Assembly (NCBI RefSeq): GCF_025370785.1
Contig: NZ_JAMXFA010000002.1
Coordinates: 124,001-188,000 of the forward strand
Source: Laspinema olomoucense D3b
Lineage (GTDB): Bacteria > Cyanobacteriota > Cyanobacteriia > Cyanobacteriales > Laspinemataceae
DNA length: 64,000 bases
Direction: 5' to 3'
The notes under the pieces are model-generated. The model made no database searches. It saw nothing but the letters and a program-made list of their open reading frames with translations, and was not told the origin of the DNA. Of the stretch, positions 62,318 through 64,000 are shown one piece after another. The translations under genes and the position numbers were made by a program. Every line of letters starts with the position of its first letter. Position 1 is the first letter of the stretch.

Positions 62318-64000
62318 CTAGCGTGAAGAAGTTTGAGTTTCATTAGGTGCATAGTATCGTTCATAGTAGTTATAGGAAGTCGGTAAATATTGTTTAACGC
62401 CATTGGCGACTAGGCCCAGGACTGGGGTGCGAGACATTTTTAATCCATCAAAAACTTCTCGTAAAATAGCCCGATCGCTTTTACCCATACCGATCACCAT
62501 GACTAAACCATCGGTATGAGGTGCTAAAAACTTAGCATCGGAGATTGCCCCTAATGGAGGGGTATCAAAAATCACTAAGTCAAAACTCGTTTTAAACTCT
62601 TCAATTAACTGTTTCATGCGTTGAGACGAAAGGAGGCGAGCGGGATCTGGGGGGATTTGTCCTGCAGTTAAAACATATAAATTCTGATTAACTGCCGACT
62701 GCTGAATGCTGTCTTGAGCATTGAGAGAATCCGTAGAAATTAAATTGCTTAATCCCCAGACATTGGGTAAATCCATGCGGCGATCGATTTGAGGACGACG
62801 TAAATCTGCATCCACTAATAAAACCCGATTTCCCATTGCTGATGCAGCTTCAGCCAGTTTCATTGAAATTGTGGTCTTCCCTTCGGCTGGCAATGTAGAG
62901 CTGATTACAATGGACTTGAGGGGCTGATCCGGACTCATAAAATAAAGGTCGGCATGGAGAGAACGGAAGGCTTCAAAAAACTGAGAAAATAGGTAGCCGC
63001 CAGATGCTTGAACTAGGTTTTCTCCATCAGAGACCGTTAGGCTCTCTTTCAGGTCTTTTTCAAAGGGAATGGTTCCTAAGATGGGGAAGCCCATATAATC
63101 TTTTATGTCTTCAACAGAATGGAATTTTGTATCCAGTTTTTCCGCTAATAAAGCCGCCCCAATTCCTGCCATTAAACCCGCAATCACCCCTAGGAGTAAA
63201 CTCCGAGACAAATTGGGTGAAATGGGAAAAGTGCCAACTTCAGGTTGCGAAATCAGTTGCCAGGGCATGGCTTTTTGAGCGGATTCAATTTGAAGATTTT
63301 CTCGAACGGCTAAAAATCGATTTAAACTTTCGGTTCCTAATTCCAGTTCTCGCTGTAAGTCTGTGTATTGACGCATTAACGTCGCTTGTTCTTGCATTTG
63401 CTGTTGCACAATCGTTTCAGCTTGAGCGATCGCCCATTGTCTCGCCCGAGTTGTTTCCATCAAATTGACGGTTTCTATCAGCTTTCCAGTCAAATCATTC
63501 CGCAGTGAGTTAGGAGTGGATAATCCGCGAATATCTCCCCGAATTTGAGAGACGTTGGGTCCAAGAACTAATAAAGCTTCCTCTTGCAATAAAGGTAATA
63601 AACTATTCCGTTCATCAATCAAAGCTTGCATAGCGGGACTTTGCGCCGTAAACCGAGTAGACTCTCGCGCCAGTTTTGCTTCAATTTCATGAAACCGATT
63701 CAATAAATCTTGATAGCGAGGTGCTTCACTCAGGGAGGTTGCTAACATCGCTTGTTCTAGTTCCAACCCTAACTGCCCTCTTAATTTCCCGTAGAGGGCT
63801 TGCGCTTGCACGAGCTGGGATTCTGTCTGTTGTCTTTCTTGGACCAAACTTCCAATCTGCTGAGATAAAATCTGTCCGCTTTGTTCCGGATCAATTAGGT
63901 TATAGTGTTGGCGAAATTGTTCTAAGTATTCTTGAAGGGTATCGACTCTCTGTTGCAGCCGAGGCAACTGGGTTTCTACAAATTCCAATCCTTGACGTAG
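62318..64000 (-). CDS. Wzc/CpsD-type polysaccharide tyrosine autokinase, 5' end outside window
   Basis: 560 codons are visible; the frame is open to the window edge, so the N-terminal Wzz domain and first membrane helix lie beyond it. Visible parts are a long coiled-coil region, the second membrane helix (LLLGVIAGLMAGIGAALL), and the BY-kinase domain. The kinase has Walker A SSTLPAEGKTTISMKLAEAA, Walker A' VLLVDADLRRPQ and Walker B LVIFDTPP. The C-terminus has a Tyr cluster, SYNYYERYY, the autophosphorylation sites. It regulates chain length and export of the capsule or EPS with the outer-membrane partner. This is an early gene of the operon as transcribed. Confidence 0.95.
   Translation of the reverse strand, partial: LRQGLEFVETQLPRLQQRVDTLQEYLEQFRQHYNLIDPEQSGQILSQQIGSLVQERQQTESQLVQAQALYGKLRGQLGLELEQAMLATSLSEAPRYQDLLNRFHEIEAKLARESTRFTAQSPAMQALIDERNSLLPLLQEEALLVLGPNVSQIRGDIRGLSTPNSLRNDLTGKLIETVNLMETTRARQWAIAQAETIVQQQMQEQATLMRQYTDLQRELELGTESLNRFLAVRENLQIESAQKAMPWQLISQPEVGTFPISPNLSRSLLLGVIAGLMAGIGAALLAEKLDTKFHSVEDIKDYMGFPILGTIPFEKDLKESLTVSDGENLVQASGGYLFSQFFEAFRSLHADLYFMSPDQPLKSIVISSTLPAEGKTTISMKLAEAASAMGNRVLLVDADLRRPQIDRRMDLPNVWGLSNLISTDSLNAQDSIQQSAVNQNLYVLTAGQIPPDPARLLSSQRMKQLIEEFKTSFDLVIFDTPPLGAISDAKFLAPHTDGLVMVIGMGKSDRAILREVFDGLKMSRTPVLGLVANGVKQYLPTSYNYYERYYAPNETQTSSR

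Noticed and set aside
1-64000. HIP1 octamers as a CRISPR-like or regulatory repeat array
   Set aside because: HIP1 (GCGATCGC) is a known genome-wide cyanobacterial motif, scattered inside genes and without array order.
1-64000. tRNA or rRNA genes
   Set aside because: No T-loop pattern (GTTCRANNC) with matching acceptor stems and no rRNA-like sequence was found while reading both strands.

Overview
The window comes from a cyanobacterium. It carries psbA for the photosystem II D1 protein, is studded with the HIP1 octamer GCGATCGC, and holds families that cyanobacteria favour: long hybrid histidine kinases, CHAT and TPR proteins, and a peroxiredoxin-glutaredoxin fusion. Gene style suggests a filamentous Oscillatoriales-type organism (Oscillatoria/Laspinema-like); that placement is an inference, not a measurement.

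Left part (1-35 kb) is mixed chromosome with many short transcription units. It opens with two signalling genes on the minus strand: a receiver-histidine kinase cut by the window edge, and a 1699-residue GAF/PAS hybrid kinase ending in receiver and Hpt domains. Next comes a direct duplication of about 650 bp (6.8-8.5 kb) holding a ribbon-helix-helix gene and its whole 5' region; copy A is truncated and copy B is full length. psbA follows, with a well-formed promoter and a perfect HLR1 (RpaB) site, and its D1 is the Glu130 high-light type. Then come small conserved unknowns, a TauE-type exporter, Prx5-Grx, an MscS channel, ribD, a CHAT protease-like gene, DUF362, aspA, two paralogous TPR genes with a Trp/Tyr-rich repeat, an ABC exporter downstream of hisG, an OmpR-type regulator, a lipoprotein-like gene, a serpin, a metallophosphoesterase and a glutathione transferase.

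Right part (35.3-64 kb) is one unidirectional minus-strand surface-polysaccharide cluster. Read in transcription order (64 to 35 kb) it holds a Wzc-type tyrosine autokinase (5' end outside the window), an NAD-dependent sugar epimerase/dehydratase, a small unknown, WbpB-, WbpD- and WbpE-like enzymes, a Wzx flippase, and a WecB/WbpI-like 2-epimerase. These are interleaved with six glycosyltransferases and five methyltransferases (one frameshifted). A multi-membrane protein (possible polymerase), a NodU-type carbamoyltransferase, an AsnB-type amidotransferase, a WecA/TagO-like priming transferase, a nucleotide-sugar dehydrogenase and a UDP-glucuronate-4-epimerase-like enzyme complete it. A minus-strand terminator closes it at about 35.15 kb. 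The dehydrogenase plus WbpB/E/D and the 2-epimerase could together supply a di-N-acetylated uronic acid of the UDP-ManNAc(3NAc)A type, and the methyl-, carbamoyl- and amido-transferases suggest a heavily decorated glycan.

No tRNA, rRNA, CRISPR array or complete insertion sequence was recognised. The most unusual items are the duplicated RHH gene with its paired TGTATGACGT boxes, the bacterial serpin, the Cys-rich insertions in a receiver domain and in an aminotransferase, the HIP1-free stretch in the middle of the polysaccharide cluster, and a few structured non-coding stretches.
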